DNA of 64,000 nt, taken from Pseudoalteromonas piscicida (GTDB lineage: Bacteria > Pseudomonadota > Gammaproteobacteria > Enterobacterales > Alteromonadaceae). A program made the position numbers and the translations under genes. Under the pieces are notes generated by a model that worked only from the letters and a program-made list of their open reading frames with translations, had not been told where the DNA came from and ran no database searches. This document shows positions 18,015-26,629 of the stretch, piece by piece (positions within the stretch are counted from its first letter, which is position 1; the number at the start of each line of letters is the position of its first letter). Location of the stretch: the NCBI RefSeq assembly GCF_002744175.1, contig NZ_NKHF01000096.1, forward strand, positions 1 to 64,000, given 5' to 3'.

Positions 18015-18509
18015 TTATCTAGTACTTGGAAAGCTATTATAAAGATTTCTTGGAGTAAAAATGGTCACTAGATTGTCGCCAGTGATCTTTTTGTATGAAT
18101 AGTTTACGAAAGTATCACAACGAAACCTTGCCTTCACTTTCACCAGGCTACCATTTTTATATACCCACTTGCCTTCTGTATATTGTGCGGTAATTGTATA
18201 TTCAGGATCAAAGCTGCGTTGTGCCCAACCAGCTTCAACTATCTCTCCATGCCTCGTGCCACGGCCATACTTTGCGCCCCAATATGAGGAAGCCCGTTTA
18301 AAGCTACTCAGCGTATTTTTGTGAATGACAGTGCTATCATTCAACACTTCAAGTACTTTTGAACCATCCCAGATCCCAACATGGCCAGCCCAACCTAGGC
18401 CTGAAATCGATAGATCTCGAGCAACAACATCACCAACACTCGTTGGATTGCCAGCAAAAGCGCTAGTACTTATAGCAAATAATAATGCACCTACAGATAA
18501 AGACTTCAT
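18015..18509 (-). CDS. Secreted permuted NlpC/P60-like cysteine peptidase fold
   Basis: 164 residues with a signal peptide ending AFAG. The early His motif GHVGIWDG (about residues 42-49) precedes the Cys motif RCDTFVNY (about residues 129-136). This His-before-Cys order is that of circularly permuted NlpC/P60 (YiiX/LRAT-like) enzymes, which cleave amide or ester bonds in peptidoglycan peptides or lipids. Together with the following membrane-anchored gene it could form an enzyme and scaffold or inhibitor pair. AAGGAG-like sequence precedes the ATG. Activity is inferred from motif spacing only. Confidence 0.65.
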   Translation of the reverse strand: MKSLSVGALLFAISTSAFAGNPTSVGDVVARDLSISGLGWAGHVGIWDGSKVLEVLNDSTVIHKNTLSSFKRASSYWGAKYGRGTRHGEIVEAGWAQRSFDPEYTITAQYTEGKWVYKNGSLVKVKARFRCDTFVNYSYKKITGDNLVTIFTPRNLYNSFPSTR

Positions 18510-18817
18510 AAAATCTCCTTTTAATTAAAAAACCACCAAAACAATAACACCAAAAACAAAAAGTTCAAATAAAAAACAAAAAATAAAATAACTTCAACAT
18601 TCAAATAAAAACATCAATATAAAAGATTTAATAAACAAAAAATCACAACAAAAAAGAAGGAATATAGAAGGGGCAACAAGCTCTAAATAAAGCCTGCAAA
18701 AACCATTTAAGAAATAGCAATTGAAAATAGAGTTAAAATCGACATCGAGACTCTTGTAATGGAGAATAAAGTCACTGGCAATGATCCCTACCAGTGACTT
18801 GTTGGAGGCGCTTTAAA
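18510..18817. other. 308-bp A-rich intergenic region
   Basis: From 18510 to about 18670 the plus strand is strikingly A-rich and T-poor, with AAAAACAAAAA-like runs, so the minus-strand leader of the NlpC/P60-like gene would be U-rich. The only other structure is the chitinase terminator at 18764-18800. No gene was seen. Confidence 0.6.
18764..18800 (-). terminator. Terminator after the chitinase gene
   Basis: On the minus strand AAGTCACTGG pairs with CCAGTGACTT around a 12-nt loop (arms 18771-18778 and 18791-18798 plus flanking pairs), then TTATT. It lies 18 nt past the chitinase stop codon. Confidence 0.75.
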
Positions 18818-21463
18818 TCACAGTTTGCGCCATACTGAGTTACTGTCTGGTTGCTGGCCACGAGTCCACCAACGTGCTTGGTAAGTCTCTCCAGAGAAAG
18901 TGACTTTATCACCACCGGTATATACTAAGTCACTACGCCATGCTCGGACTGTACCGTCGTCTGGAATAATTTCTTGCCATACACCCCCTTTACTTGGCAA
19001 CGCTCCTCGTGTCCACCAACGCGCTTTGTATTTCACACCCTGATACCAAACCACATTACCGCCAACATAGACTGCATTTGCATCCCATGTAGTTTTACCC
19101 GGCTCAGTAGGTGGCTCAACAGGATCAGTCGAAGTTGTGCTATTGACTGTAACGCTAAAGGTACGTGTTACATCATTTACACCATCGCTGACAATCACTT
19201 TACCTGTACTTTGTTGTGTCTTGTTAACTTGAGATGCCGTGAGTGTGATGCTAGCTCCTGTACCAGTCACAGTGTGGCCGGGAACATACCAAGCATATGT
19301 GAGTGCTCTACCCTCAGGGTCACTGGCAATTACATTTAGGGTTATCTGTTGACCCTCGTCTAGTGTCACATCAGCGATATCTGCAACTTCTGGGGCTTTA
19401 TTCTCGACAACCGCTGCTTTAACATTCACTTTTAACGGACGATTAACCGTATGCTTGCCGTCAGTTACTGCAAGCGTTACAGTGAACACCGCATCTTGCG
19501 TCACGTTAGGTGTAGCAATAATGACGCGATTGTGTTGTGTCGTTAACGATAAGGCCGCATCTCCTGACCATGTATAAGAAAGCGCTTTACCTTCAGGATC
19601 GGTTGCTGTTGCAACCACTTGTAAAGACTCGCCCGCGTCAATGCTTACTTCGCTTGCGAGTGTCACTAGCGGCGCTTTATTCACAGGTGGGGGAGGCATA
19701 TTTCCAGCTAACCCTTCATGCATGGCGTTAAGAATATCGCCATTATCGGCATCAATTTCCCAAGCAAATATGCCACCAAGGTTGTGCTGAAGAATATACT
19801 GACCTTTGGCACGAACCGAGCGCGGACTATCATACGTAACCAGTGTCCCTTTGCTCTTATTCCAAACGTACGCGGCCTGTGCTTGCTCATCATAACCGAC
19901 TTCAAATCCATTAACGCCTTGCTCGCTATCGCCAATCATATACTTTTTCAAGCCTTTATAATCGATAACACCCGCTTCCCACACTCCTTGTGCCGTTGTG
20001 CCTGTCAGCTTGCCACTAGCAGGTGCTGTCATCGGGTTGCCAGCAATGGCCGCATTTTGTGGATAAACACCTTCCCAGCCACGACCATACATTGCCGCGC
20101 CAACTACTAGCTTTTTACTGGGGACACCTTGAGCTAATAAAAGCTGGATAGCATTGTCCATCGTATAAGCTGGACCTTTACGTGGCTCACCGTTTTCATC
20201 AATACCTGTGCCGATGCATGTTTCATTACTTAAATGCGAACCACAATAAATACCGGTTTGATGGCCTGTTACATTATTCCAGCCACCATGAAAGTCGTAC
20301 GTCATGGCAAAAATATAATCCATGTGCTCAGCAGCACGTTGATAATCAACATCTTCGATTTTATCCCAGCCAGTGCCGATCGCTGAGGTCAGCTCATACT
20401 CTCGGCCTGTTTGCGCCTCAAGCTCATCTAACATGGCGCGGAGCTCTTTCATCAAGATGACATAAACTTCACCATCGTTGGCTGAACCGCGGTTTGGACT
20501 TGCACCGTCTCCACCAGGGAACTCCCAATCGATATCAATACCGTCGTAAAACTTCCACGTGGTAAGAAATTCACGCATTGAATTTACAAAAGTGTCGCGA
20601 TTAGCTTTGTTATCAAAATCAAAGAAAGGGTCCGATAACGTCCAACCACCCACAGACGGTAAAATTTTCAACTCTGGATTTCGCTGTTTCAGTGCCATTA
20701 ATTGTGCATAGGTTCCTCTAATAGGATCTTTGCTATCCACTCCAGGCAGCGCTTTTTGTACCGCCGCCCATGGATCGTGGATCACCACTTCATAATCATT
20801 AGAATCACCGCACGCTAACTGAAGAGCACGCAGACTATTGCCATTCTCGATTTCGCCCAGTGATTCATTCGGCCCACAAATTGGAATAAAGCCATACAAC
20901 AGGTGAGTGAGGTTATCAGCTGGAATTTGAGTAACATCGAATTGACGACCATAAATGCCCCACTCAACAAAATAAGCGCCAACAACTTTATCTGGATCGG
21001 TATTAAACTGCTTATTGTTTGGATTTACGTTGAGTTGTAGTGGTGCTAAATGACCACCGTCAGTATCCGCGATTACAATGGGCTTTGCCGCAGACGTAGC
21101 ACAACCTGTGGCATCACAGAGTTGGATAGTTAACTGATGACGACCTGAGCGATGATAAGGAAAACGGATCACTCCCGATTTAGTGCCAGCGGCAAGCGCC
21201 CCTTCGTTAACCAAACTATCATCAAAAAAAACCTTGTAGTGATCGCCACCTTTGCCAGACCATGCGTTCCATTCAATCTCTATATCAACGGCATCTTTAG
21301 CTTGAACTAACTGTTTGTATGAGCCCCGGCCATAGATATTTACATCAACAAATGAATAGCTCTGTGGCTTCCAAGTGATGCTCGGTGTTGAAGGTGCAGC
21401 TTGCACGGTACTTGATGCAATTGCCGCAGCAACAGCTAAAGATGATGAGAGTAATTTAAACAT
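18818..21463 (-). CDS. chiA: Secreted GH18 chitinase with PKD and two CBM5/12 domains
   Basis: 881 residues. The order is: signal peptide (1-22, ending VQA); ChiA-type N-terminal beta-sandwich (about 25-132); GH18 catalytic barrel (about 158-590) with DGIDIDWE at 307-314, making Glu314 the predicted acid; two PKD-like domains (about 597-685 and 690-778); then two CBM5/12 chitin-binding domains, each with a WWTRG motif (about 790-835 and 843-881). It releases chitooligosaccharides from chitin outside the cell, probably processively as in bacterial ChiA. It starts 18 nt after the LPMO reading frame ends, with AGGAAG 7 nt before the ATG, so LPMO and chitinase form one chitin operon. Confidence 0.93.
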   Translation of the reverse strand: MFKLLSSSLAVAAAIASSTVQAAPSTPSITWKPQSYSFVDVNIYGRGSYKQLVQAKDAVDIEIEWNAWSGKGGDHYKVFFDDSLVNEGALAAGTKSGVIRFPYHRSGRHQLTIQLCDATGCATSAAKPIVIADTDGGHLAPLQLNVNPNNKQFNTDPDKVVGAYFVEWGIYGRQFDVTQIPADNLTHLLYGFIPICGPNESLGEIENGNSLRALQLACGDSNDYEVVIHDPWAAVQKALPGVDSKDPIRGTYAQLMALKQRNPELKILPSVGGWTLSDPFFDFDNKANRDTFVNSMREFLTTWKFYDGIDIDWEFPGGDGASPNRGSANDGEVYVILMKELRAMLDELEAQTGREYELTSAIGTGWDKIEDVDYQRAAEHMDYIFAMTYDFHGGWNNVTGHQTGIYCGSHLSNETCIGTGIDENGEPRKGPAYTMDNAIQLLLAQGVPSKKLVVGAAMYGRGWEGVYPQNAAIAGNPMTAPASGKLTGTTAQGVWEAGVIDYKGLKKYMIGDSEQGVNGFEVGYDEQAQAAYVWNKSKGTLVTYDSPRSVRAKGQYILQHNLGGIFAWEIDADNGDILNAMHEGLAGNMPPPPVNKAPLVTLASEVSIDAGESLQVVATATDPEGKALSYTWSGDAALSLTTQHNRVIIATPNVTQDAVFTVTLAVTDGKHTVNRPLKVNVKAAVVENKAPEVADIADVTLDEGQQITLNVIASDPEGRALTYAWYVPGHTVTGTGASITLTASQVNKTQQSTGKVIVSDGVNDVTRTFSVTVNSTTSTDPVEPPTEPGKTTWDANAVYVGGNVVWYQGVKYKARWWTRGALPSKGGVWQEIIPDDGTVRAWRSDLVYTGGDKVTFSGETYQARWWTRGQQPDSNSVWRKL

Positions 21464-21481
21464 GGATTCTTCCTCGCTTTA

Positions 21482-22243
21482 TTATAATTGTTTCCACACT
21501 GAATGCTTGCTTGGCTGCTGACCTTTAGTCCACCAACGAGCTTGATATTCAACGCCTTGATAACTCACTCTATCTCCGCCGGTATACGCTTTATTGGCAT
21601 TCCATTCGTTACTTGCATCAGACTTATCAACCAACTCCCAAGCGTCGCTTTGATCCGGTTGCTGACCTTTTACCCACCATTTAGCTCGATAGCTTTTGCC
21701 TTGATACACTGCCGTATCGCCTGCTGTATATACTCGGTCGGCACGCCACGTATCACCGCTAGGTGGTGTTGTTTGGTTAGTAACTGTGATAGTAAAGCTA
21801 ACGGTTTTTTCAAACCTTCCATCTGAAACCGTTACTTGTCCTTGATAGTCCGTGTTTTGCTGAACCTCAGGCGCAGTCAGCGTAATAGTTGCGCCGCTGC
21901 CGCTATAGCTCAGTGGCGAAGGGAGTTGCCATCTGAAAGTGAGCGGATCTTTGTCATCATCAAAAGCATGAACATGAAGTGATGTGCTTGAGTTTTCCTT
22001 TAGCGTGAGATCAGCAGGAGTATGCACCACTGGCGCTCGGTTTTGTGGTTTAGCTAAAACGGAAAGGTTAAAGGTGTGTTGTGTATCACTGACAAATAGT
22101 TGATTGCTAGCTAACTGCACCGCGTCAAATACAATATTACCGTCACTTTGCACTACACCAATCCGTAATGTATTGGCATAGTTGCTATTCAATGTATTGG
22201 CAAACTCTTTAACCCAGCTAGTAACATTGCCTTTGGTTATCAA
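21482..22243 (-). pseudogene. Out-of-frame C-terminal half of the LPMO: GbpA-like domain remnant, PKD and two CBM5/12
   Basis: About 253 codons. The sequence begins in the middle of a GbpA domain 2-like beta domain (LLITKGNVTSWVKEF), then one PKD-like domain (about 75-160) and two CBM5/12 domains with WWVKG and WWTKG. It continues the LPMO at 22240-23055 exactly where that frame stops, displaced by one base, and the only start available is TTG without a ribosome-binding site. The simplest reading is a one-base indel near GAAAAG at about 22250 that separates catalytic and chitin-binding parts. The domain order LPMO-GbpA2-PKD-CBM-CBM parallels the tail of the adjacent chitinase. Confidence 0.8.
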
Positions 22244-23055
22244 TAACTTTTCTGTACGAGTTCTTGACCATTAGCATCAAAGACGCGAAGCCAAACTGTA
22301 TCCCCTGGATTTGCTTGTTGACCTGGTTTGACAAAAAAACCAGCAGCAGTCCAATTTACCGGCTCGGTGGGTGTAGTATCTCTTACTATGGTGATATCAC
22401 TACAGTTATAAAAGCCTTCGCCAACAACGTCATCACGCTGCCAACGGGTATACAAGATAGCGTCTCCGCTAAATTTGCTTGGTATTGCTATCTGCATTTC
22501 GTAATAACGTTTACCATCAGGCGCAACAAAGAAGTCAAGATTGCCATGCTCTTGGATCAGCTCCAAATCGCTCCATGCCAACGGCTTTGACTCGAAGTCG
22601 GCTTCGGGCTTGGTGAGATAAAACTGCCAAAAACTCGGGTTGTGTGGTGTGGTTGCTCGGAACCTCACTTTAATTTGGTTTTGAGAGTCCGGTGTTACTA
22701 GTGTTTTTTGCCAATCGCTCGAGGCAATATTCATCCCCGCCTTGTTTCTATCGCCACCCCCACAAAGTTGACCATCAGGGATAGCAGCTTGTACCGCTTG
22801 CTGATTAAAATAATCAGGCACATTCGCAGCAAATTCATGTTGTTGTACAAACTGAACATGACCGGAGTTCAAATACGCGGCTCGGCACGCTTTATTTGGG
22901 ATGTTGCTGCCATCTTTGGGCCACCAAAAACCCCCTTGAGCTTCACAAATGGCTTGTCTAGCCTTTGGGCTATCCATATAACCATGAGCAAATGCATTCG
23001 ATGCAGCCATGCCAAGTGCGATGGCAATACTGACTGGTAACATAGAGTTTTTCAT
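22240..23055 (-). CDS. AA10 lytic polysaccharide monooxygenase, truncated by a frameshift
   Basis: 271 residues. The signal peptide ends SNAFA so that the mature protein starts with His (HGYMDSPKAR). That is the first His of the copper-binding histidine brace; the second His lies in TTPHNPSFWQF. The fold region runs to about residue 205 and matches GbpA/CBP21-type chitin-active AA10 enzymes, which cleave crystalline chitin by oxidation. It then enters a GbpA-like second domain (about 215-271), which breaks off at VQKSY-stop. The catalytic domain is complete, so the shortened product might still be active but would lack its chitin-binding tail. A sequencing error at the indel is possible. Confidence 0.85.
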   Translation of the reverse strand: MKNSMLPVSIAIALGMAASNAFAHGYMDSPKARQAICEAQGGFWWPKDGSNIPNKACRAAYLNSGHVQFVQQHEFAANVPDYFNQQAVQAAIPDGQLCGGGDRNKAGMNIASSDWQKTLVTPDSQNQIKVRFRATTPHNPSFWQFYLTKPEADFESKPLAWSDLELIQEHGNLDFFVAPDGKRYYEMQIAIPSKFSGDAILYTRWQRDDVVGEGFYNCSDITIVRDTTPTEPVNWTAAGFFVKPGQQANPGDTVWLRVFDANGQELVQKSY

Positions 23056-23663
23056 TTTCTTCTACTCATATTAGAGAAATGGCCGCAGCCACTTCGATTA
23101 AGATTAGAATGAGCGAATGTTGCCTACCGATACTTCCCACTAGAAAGTTAACCCTGTCCTGCGAACTTCAATGCTATAAACATCACCTCGCAATGCTAGC
23201 TTCACAGCACGCAAGCAAAAAACAACGCTGTCATTTTAGCAACCGATAGACTGTTGCACGTCCATGGCACACTCGCCTTCATCTTTGTGTAATAAAAAAG
23301 TATCCAGGTTAATTCAATTGTGAACAAAACTCTGAATTCGGGTAGTTTTACCCAAATGAAAAACAATAACAATAGATGAGATTATTAATTATATTCAATA
23401 CTTTATAACTAATTAAAAAATATCTCTAGTTGCAATGATGGCGCTAATTATTTGATTACTATAACTATTACAATAAACTAAATAATTGAAATACTTTATT
23501 CTCTAATAATTAACAACCAGAAAGACTAAGCCATTGTAAAGTTTGATCTACATAAAGCACTAAATTACATTCAGTAAAAATACTTTTATCTAATAACAAA
23601 TAAAAAAATTACGACTTTTTAATTAACTTCAGCCTGTAGCTAAACATCGCTGTTTGACTATAC
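23056..23663. other. 608-bp AT-rich intergenic region upstream of the chitin operon
   Basis: This is divergent regulatory space between the LPMO-chitinase operon and the DM13 gene. The part from about 23390 to 23620 is very AT-rich. No reading frame, repeat or RNA gene could be supported, and no operator could be singled out by eye. Confidence 0.6.
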
Positions 23664-23687
23664 TTGGGGTTTACTATTCGTTTGGAG

Positions 23688-24170
23688 ATGACTTTGCGAA
23701 CACTTTTTACTCTACTATTGCTCATTGTGGTGTTTATCACAGGTTTTGTTGCCGGTGTGTATACCTTACCGATATTGACGCAACCTCCAGCTGCCAGCCA
23801 CGCAGAAATTCAGGCAGTTAGTAAAGCCGCAACTCATAGAGGCCAATTTGTAAAAGCACTTAAAGACTCTGATGCGCTGCACTATGCCAACGGTGAAATA
23901 TATTTCTCAGACAAGCATATTGCGTTTGTGGGTGAAATAGCCCCCGGTCCAGATTATCGCCTTTACCTTGCCAAGACTTTTATTGAATCTGAAGCAGACT
24001 TTAAAGCGCAAAAGCACACGATGGTAGAAGTTGCAAGAATAAATCAGTTTTCACAGTTCGTACTCCCAAGGTATCTGCAAACAGACTTAACAAAGTTCCA
24101 CAGCGCTATTATTTGGTGTGAACATTTTGAACAGTTTATTTCGGCTGCACCGTTAAATTCCCCTAACTAA
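23688..24170 (+). CDS. DM13-domain protein with N-terminal membrane anchor
   Basis: 160 residues. An N-terminal hydrophobic segment (LFTLLLLIVVFITGFVAGVY) acts as an anchor or uncleaved signal. A DM13 domain follows, with GPDYRLYLAK, the spaced beta strands, and the C-terminal IIWCEHF containing the conserved Trp-Cys. DM13 domains are proposed to mediate redox or electron-transfer reactions at the envelope. The start is uncertain: ATG at 23688 abuts the GGAG, while a TTG at 23694 lies 6 nt after it and is equally plausible. It is a single gene of unknown partner. Confidence 0.72.
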   Translation: MTLRTLFTLLLLIVVFITGFVAGVYTLPILTQPPAASHAEIQAVSKAATHRGQFVKALKDSDALHYANGEIYFSDKHIAFVGEIAPGPDYRLYLAKTFIESEADFKAQKHTMVEVARINQFSQFVLPRYLQTDLTKFHSAIIWCEHFEQFISAAPLNSPN

Positions 24171-24595
24171 AGCAGTAACCTACTCTTTTTTATACTTATA
24201 TCTAGCAATTTTTGTGGCAACTGAACTGCACTAAATCGTAATAAAGCCCACCCATAACAGTTCATATCGCACCGATTACATTACCCATACGGCTAAAATC
24301 ACCACATTAAAAAGTTAACCGATGCTACTTAAATGTAAAAATAAACTTGATAAATTATTTCATTTCGTCGCATATATGTTGTATTAATTTTAATACAACA
24401 GTATTATGACAGCCTACTTTATCGAGCGGTTCGTGTTCTTGGTCGGCCATTGTTAGCTCACTTTTCAGATAAAATAAGCAATACAATTTGTTTACATAAT
24501 AAAGCGATACAAACTATAAAAAAGGTATGATCCTAGATCTGTTACCCATCAATAAAGTAGATGCTGGAAGTCGTTTTCAAAGAAGGAGTTAATAG
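24171..24595. other. 425-bp intergenic region upstream of the winged-helix regulator
   Basis: It is AT-rich and contains the palindrome at 24377-24400. Possible -10-like AT tracts lie between 24480 and 24530. No gene was seen. It should hold the promoter for the regulator and possibly for the downstream mbtH-like gene. Confidence 0.5.
24377..24400. promoter_or_regulatory. Perfect palindrome, candidate operator
   Basis: Two perfect 11-bp arms (TGTTGTATTAA and its reverse complement TTAATACAACA) are separated by TT, about 195 bp upstream of the winged-helix regulator ATG. The shape is that of a dimeric transcription-factor site. The dimer could be the regulator itself or another protein. The same sequence was not found upstream of the NRPS operon. 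Confidence 0.5.
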
Positions 24596-24970
24596 ATGAA
24601 TACGGTAGCCGCAAATTCGTCTGACAACGCGATGGAGTTAAATAAAGGATTCATTTTTTATCATGGTGAGGATTATATTCTCTCTGAAAACCAAGAAGTA
24701 GTTAAACTTGAGCCTTTAGCATCCAAAGCTTTGCTTTATTTAATAGAACATTCAGAGCGCGCAGTATCAGTCGAAGAGTTGTTGGTCAAAGTTTGGGGAA
24801 GTAAATTTAAATCGATGAAAGTCGTAAACCGCTGTGTGTGTTTAGCACGAAAAGCGTTAGCTGATGACATGCGTAATCCTAAATTTATAAAAACAATCCC
24901 AAAACGTGGGTATAAATTTGTTGGACACTGCATGATTAAAAATCATTATTTAGAACTAACTGCCCATTAA
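24596..24970 (+). CDS. Orphan winged-helix transcriptional regulator (OmpR/ToxR-type DNA-binding domain)
   Basis: 124 residues that are essentially one Trans_reg_C winged helix (about 20-115): LEPLASKALLYLIEH, VSVEELLVKVWG and the C-terminal hairpin FIKTIPKRGYKFVG typical of CadC/ToxR/OmpR effector domains. There is no receiver domain and no transmembrane segment, so it acts as a free DNA-binding module. AAGGAG lies 7-8 nt before the ATG. It is close to the mbtH-like gene and to the end of the NRPS operon, so a role in controlling the cluster is plausible. A repeat element begins at its stop codon. Confidence 0.82.
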   Translation: MNTVAANSSDNAMELNKGFIFYHGEDYILSENQEVVKLEPLASKALLYLIEHSERAVSVEELLVKVWGSKFKSMKVVNRCVCLARKALADDMRNPKFIKTIPKRGYKFVGHCMIKNHYLELTAH

Positions 24971-25180
24971 TACCAATTTTTCTTAATACTTGCTCAATTT
25001 TAAGGAGTAAACCTGACCCTAACTGCGTTAAAAATTGCTTATTTAGAACAACTAAGTAGCAAGATTTTTGCCTTGCCGATATGGTCGCTAGTCCCTTAGC
25101 GTGAGCAGGATGTGGTAGTGGTGTTATTAATAAGGTTTTCTTGCTTAAAAATAGAACACTTAATTAAGCAAATTGATATA
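24969..25180 (+). repeat. Dispersed inverted-repeat-ended element, copy B
   Basis: It begins TAATACCAAT within the stop codon of the regulator and ends CACTTAATTAAGCAAATTGATAT, the same two ends as copy A at 7251-7412 in the opposite orientation. It shares internal blocks GCGTTAAAAATT, CTTATTTAGA, CAACTAA and TAGCAAG. It is about 50 bp longer than copy A, with extra sequence around 25085-25145. It separates the regulator from the mbtH-like gene. Confidence 0.75.
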
Positions 25181-25204
25181 ACAAGCAATAGATAAGGAGA
25201 CACG

Positions 25205-25405
25205 ATGCTAAACACAATAGAAACGTATACGGTACTCATTAATGCTGAAAAGCAATATTCAGTCTGGTCCGCAACCAAAGCGATACCGCAGGGGTGGAGC
25301 CAAATTGATATTCAAGGCAGCCTAGAAGAGTGTAACGCATATATTAACGAGCATTGGAAAGACATGCGTCCAGAAAGCCTACGACAGGCAATGGCAAATA
25401 GTTAA
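25205..25405 (+). CDS. mbtH: MbtH-like protein
   Basis: 66 residues with the family signature: YTVLINAEKQYSVW, then PQGW, then CNAYINEHWKDMRPESLR. MbtH-like proteins bind NRPS adenylation domains in the cytosol and are often needed for their folding and activity. This gene lies 1.2 kb beyond the end of the NRPS operon on the opposite strand and is the only MbtH gene in the window, so it is the natural partner of the seven adenylation domains. AAGGAG (about 25194-25199) precedes the ATG by 5-6 nt. A terminator follows at 25487. Confidence 0.93.
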   Translation: MLNTIETYTVLINAEKQYSVWSATKAIPQGWSQIDIQGSLEECNAYINEHWKDMRPESLRQAMANS

Positions 25406-25486
25406 TAGCAAACCACTCAAAAGTATAAGTTACCATTAATAATAACCAACTTAACCATATAACCCCATGTTGGCAGGTTAACTACT

Positions 25487-25528
25487 AAAGCAAAAAGCAG
25501 AATATCAACATTTTGCTTTTTGCTTTTT
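25487..25528. terminator. Bidirectional terminator between mbtH and the CPBP gene
   Basis: A 13-bp stem (AAAGCAAAAAGCA at 25487-25499 with TGCTTTTTGCTTT at 25514-25526) has T tracts on the plus strand and, through the complementary A runs, on the minus strand. It serves the convergent mbtH-like and CPBP genes. Confidence 0.75.
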
Positions 25529-25540
25529 ATTATTTCGCTC

Positions 25541-26479
25541 CTAGAATTGCATATTTACTTGCAACAATGGCACACTGCCACCATGTTCTAGCTCAGCTAT
25601 TCCAGCAATAACATTTATCCAATAATGAACAGCAACGGATTGTTCTAGGTCATAGTTATTACGTTGATGTAGCCAGCCCAAATATCCACCGATCGCCGTC
25701 GCAGCACCAAAACTTGCTTGGTTACCACTGCCGCTGTGCAAAGCGCCAAATAAAAGGGATGACACAACTAGGCCTGAGCGTTGTCCTAGTTGATGGTTTA
25801 GTTCGGTGTTGAGATAACCACGGAAAAACGCTTCTTCACCCACTGCGGTAAACATGTTTCCAGCGAGATTTGCACTGTGTGCCTCAAACAAACTAACACT
25901 ATCGTCTCTTTCTATGGCATAGACGTTATCGCGTGAAGAAACATAAGCCGCAACCAATAACAGTGGAATATAGGTACTTGGTTTGGATAGATTTTCCCAC
26001 TTGAATGGGGCTTTCCATAGCTGTGATACTGGCGTGGTTGACATAGTGACGCCATGGTCAAATTGACGGTATTTGGCTCTACTTTGGTACGCATCGTAAG
26101 ATGACATAAACATGCTATTTAATGCCACATTTGCGGCAAAATCAGTTTTTAGCGTGGTGGCATTTAAATACTCAATTTCTAATACATCGTTATCTCGATC
26201 ATCATCATCAATGTAATCATCTTGATCAGAGTAGTGGCCATATCCCGCAAAACCGACCAAAGTCGACGTGGCATACCAAGCGGTCTTTTCATACTGCCCA
26301 TCCAAGCCTTGGATCACTCCCGGAAGCACAAACCCTGATAGCGCCCCTAAATTAGGACTATCACTTAATATGCTCGGCTTAAAATCAAAATCATAGGGGT
26401 TGTCGTCAGAGACTTCAGCATTTGCTGTATAAGAAAATAGCCATAACGCGATGACCCCACCAATGGTTGAAAACTTCAT
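25541..26479 (-). CDS. CPBP-family intramembrane glutamic protease
   Basis: 312 residues with a signal-like N-terminus (ending ANAE) and an acidic region (QDDYIDDDDRDND). The membrane part carries the three CPBP motifs: EEAFFRGY (about 225-232), FGALHSG, and HYWIN near the C-terminus. Bacterial CPBP proteins include bacteriocin-immunity and maturation factors as well as general membrane proteases. It is on the same strand as the NRPS operon and begins 146 nt after its last gene, with a hairpin and a repeat remnant between. It could be a read-through member of that operon or have its own promoter. AAGGAG lies upstream of the ATG. Confidence 0.78.
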   Translation of the reverse strand: MKFSTIGGVIALWLFSYTANAEVSDDNPYDFDFKPSILSDSPNLGALSGFVLPGVIQGLDGQYEKTAWYATSTLVGFAGYGHYSDQDDYIDDDDRDNDVLEIEYLNATTLKTDFAANVALNSMFMSSYDAYQSRAKYRQFDHGVTMSTTPVSQLWKAPFKWENLSKPSTYIPLLLVAAYVSSRDNVYAIERDDSVSLFEAHSANLAGNMFTAVGEEAFFRGYLNTELNHQLGQRSGLVVSSLLFGALHSGSGNQASFGAATAIGGYLGWLHQRNNYDLEQSVAVHYWINVIAGIAELEHGGSVPLLQVNMQF

Positions 26480-26525
26480 ACTCTTACTCCTTTAAAATTA
26501 ACCATTTGCGTCACTTAATTGGTGA

Positions 26526-26562
26526 TAATATCAATCCGATTAATTAAGCGAATTGGTATAAA
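26526..26562 (-). repeat. Deletion remnant of the dispersed element, copy C
   Basis: TAATATCAATCCG, one terminus of copy A, is joined almost directly to TTAATTAAGCGAATTGGTATA, the other terminus. The internal ~120 bp are missing. The ends themselves nearly match copy A, which identifies the family and its two boundaries. It lies just upstream of the CPBP gene. Confidence 0.65.
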
Positions 26563-26595
26563 ACCACGTAAGTGACGCTGCTACCAATGCTACTT

Positions 26596-26629
26596 TTAGG
26601 TAGATTGGCAGTACCTCTTGACTACCTAA
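26596..26629 (-). terminator. Hairpin at the end of the NRPS operon, doubtful terminator
   Basis: TTAGGTAG (26596-26603) pairs with CTACCTAA (26622-26629) over an 18-nt loop, overlapping the stop codon of the last operon gene. There is no T tract on the minus strand, so it may stabilise the 3' end rather than terminate. Read-through into the CPBP gene is possible. Confidence 0.35.
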
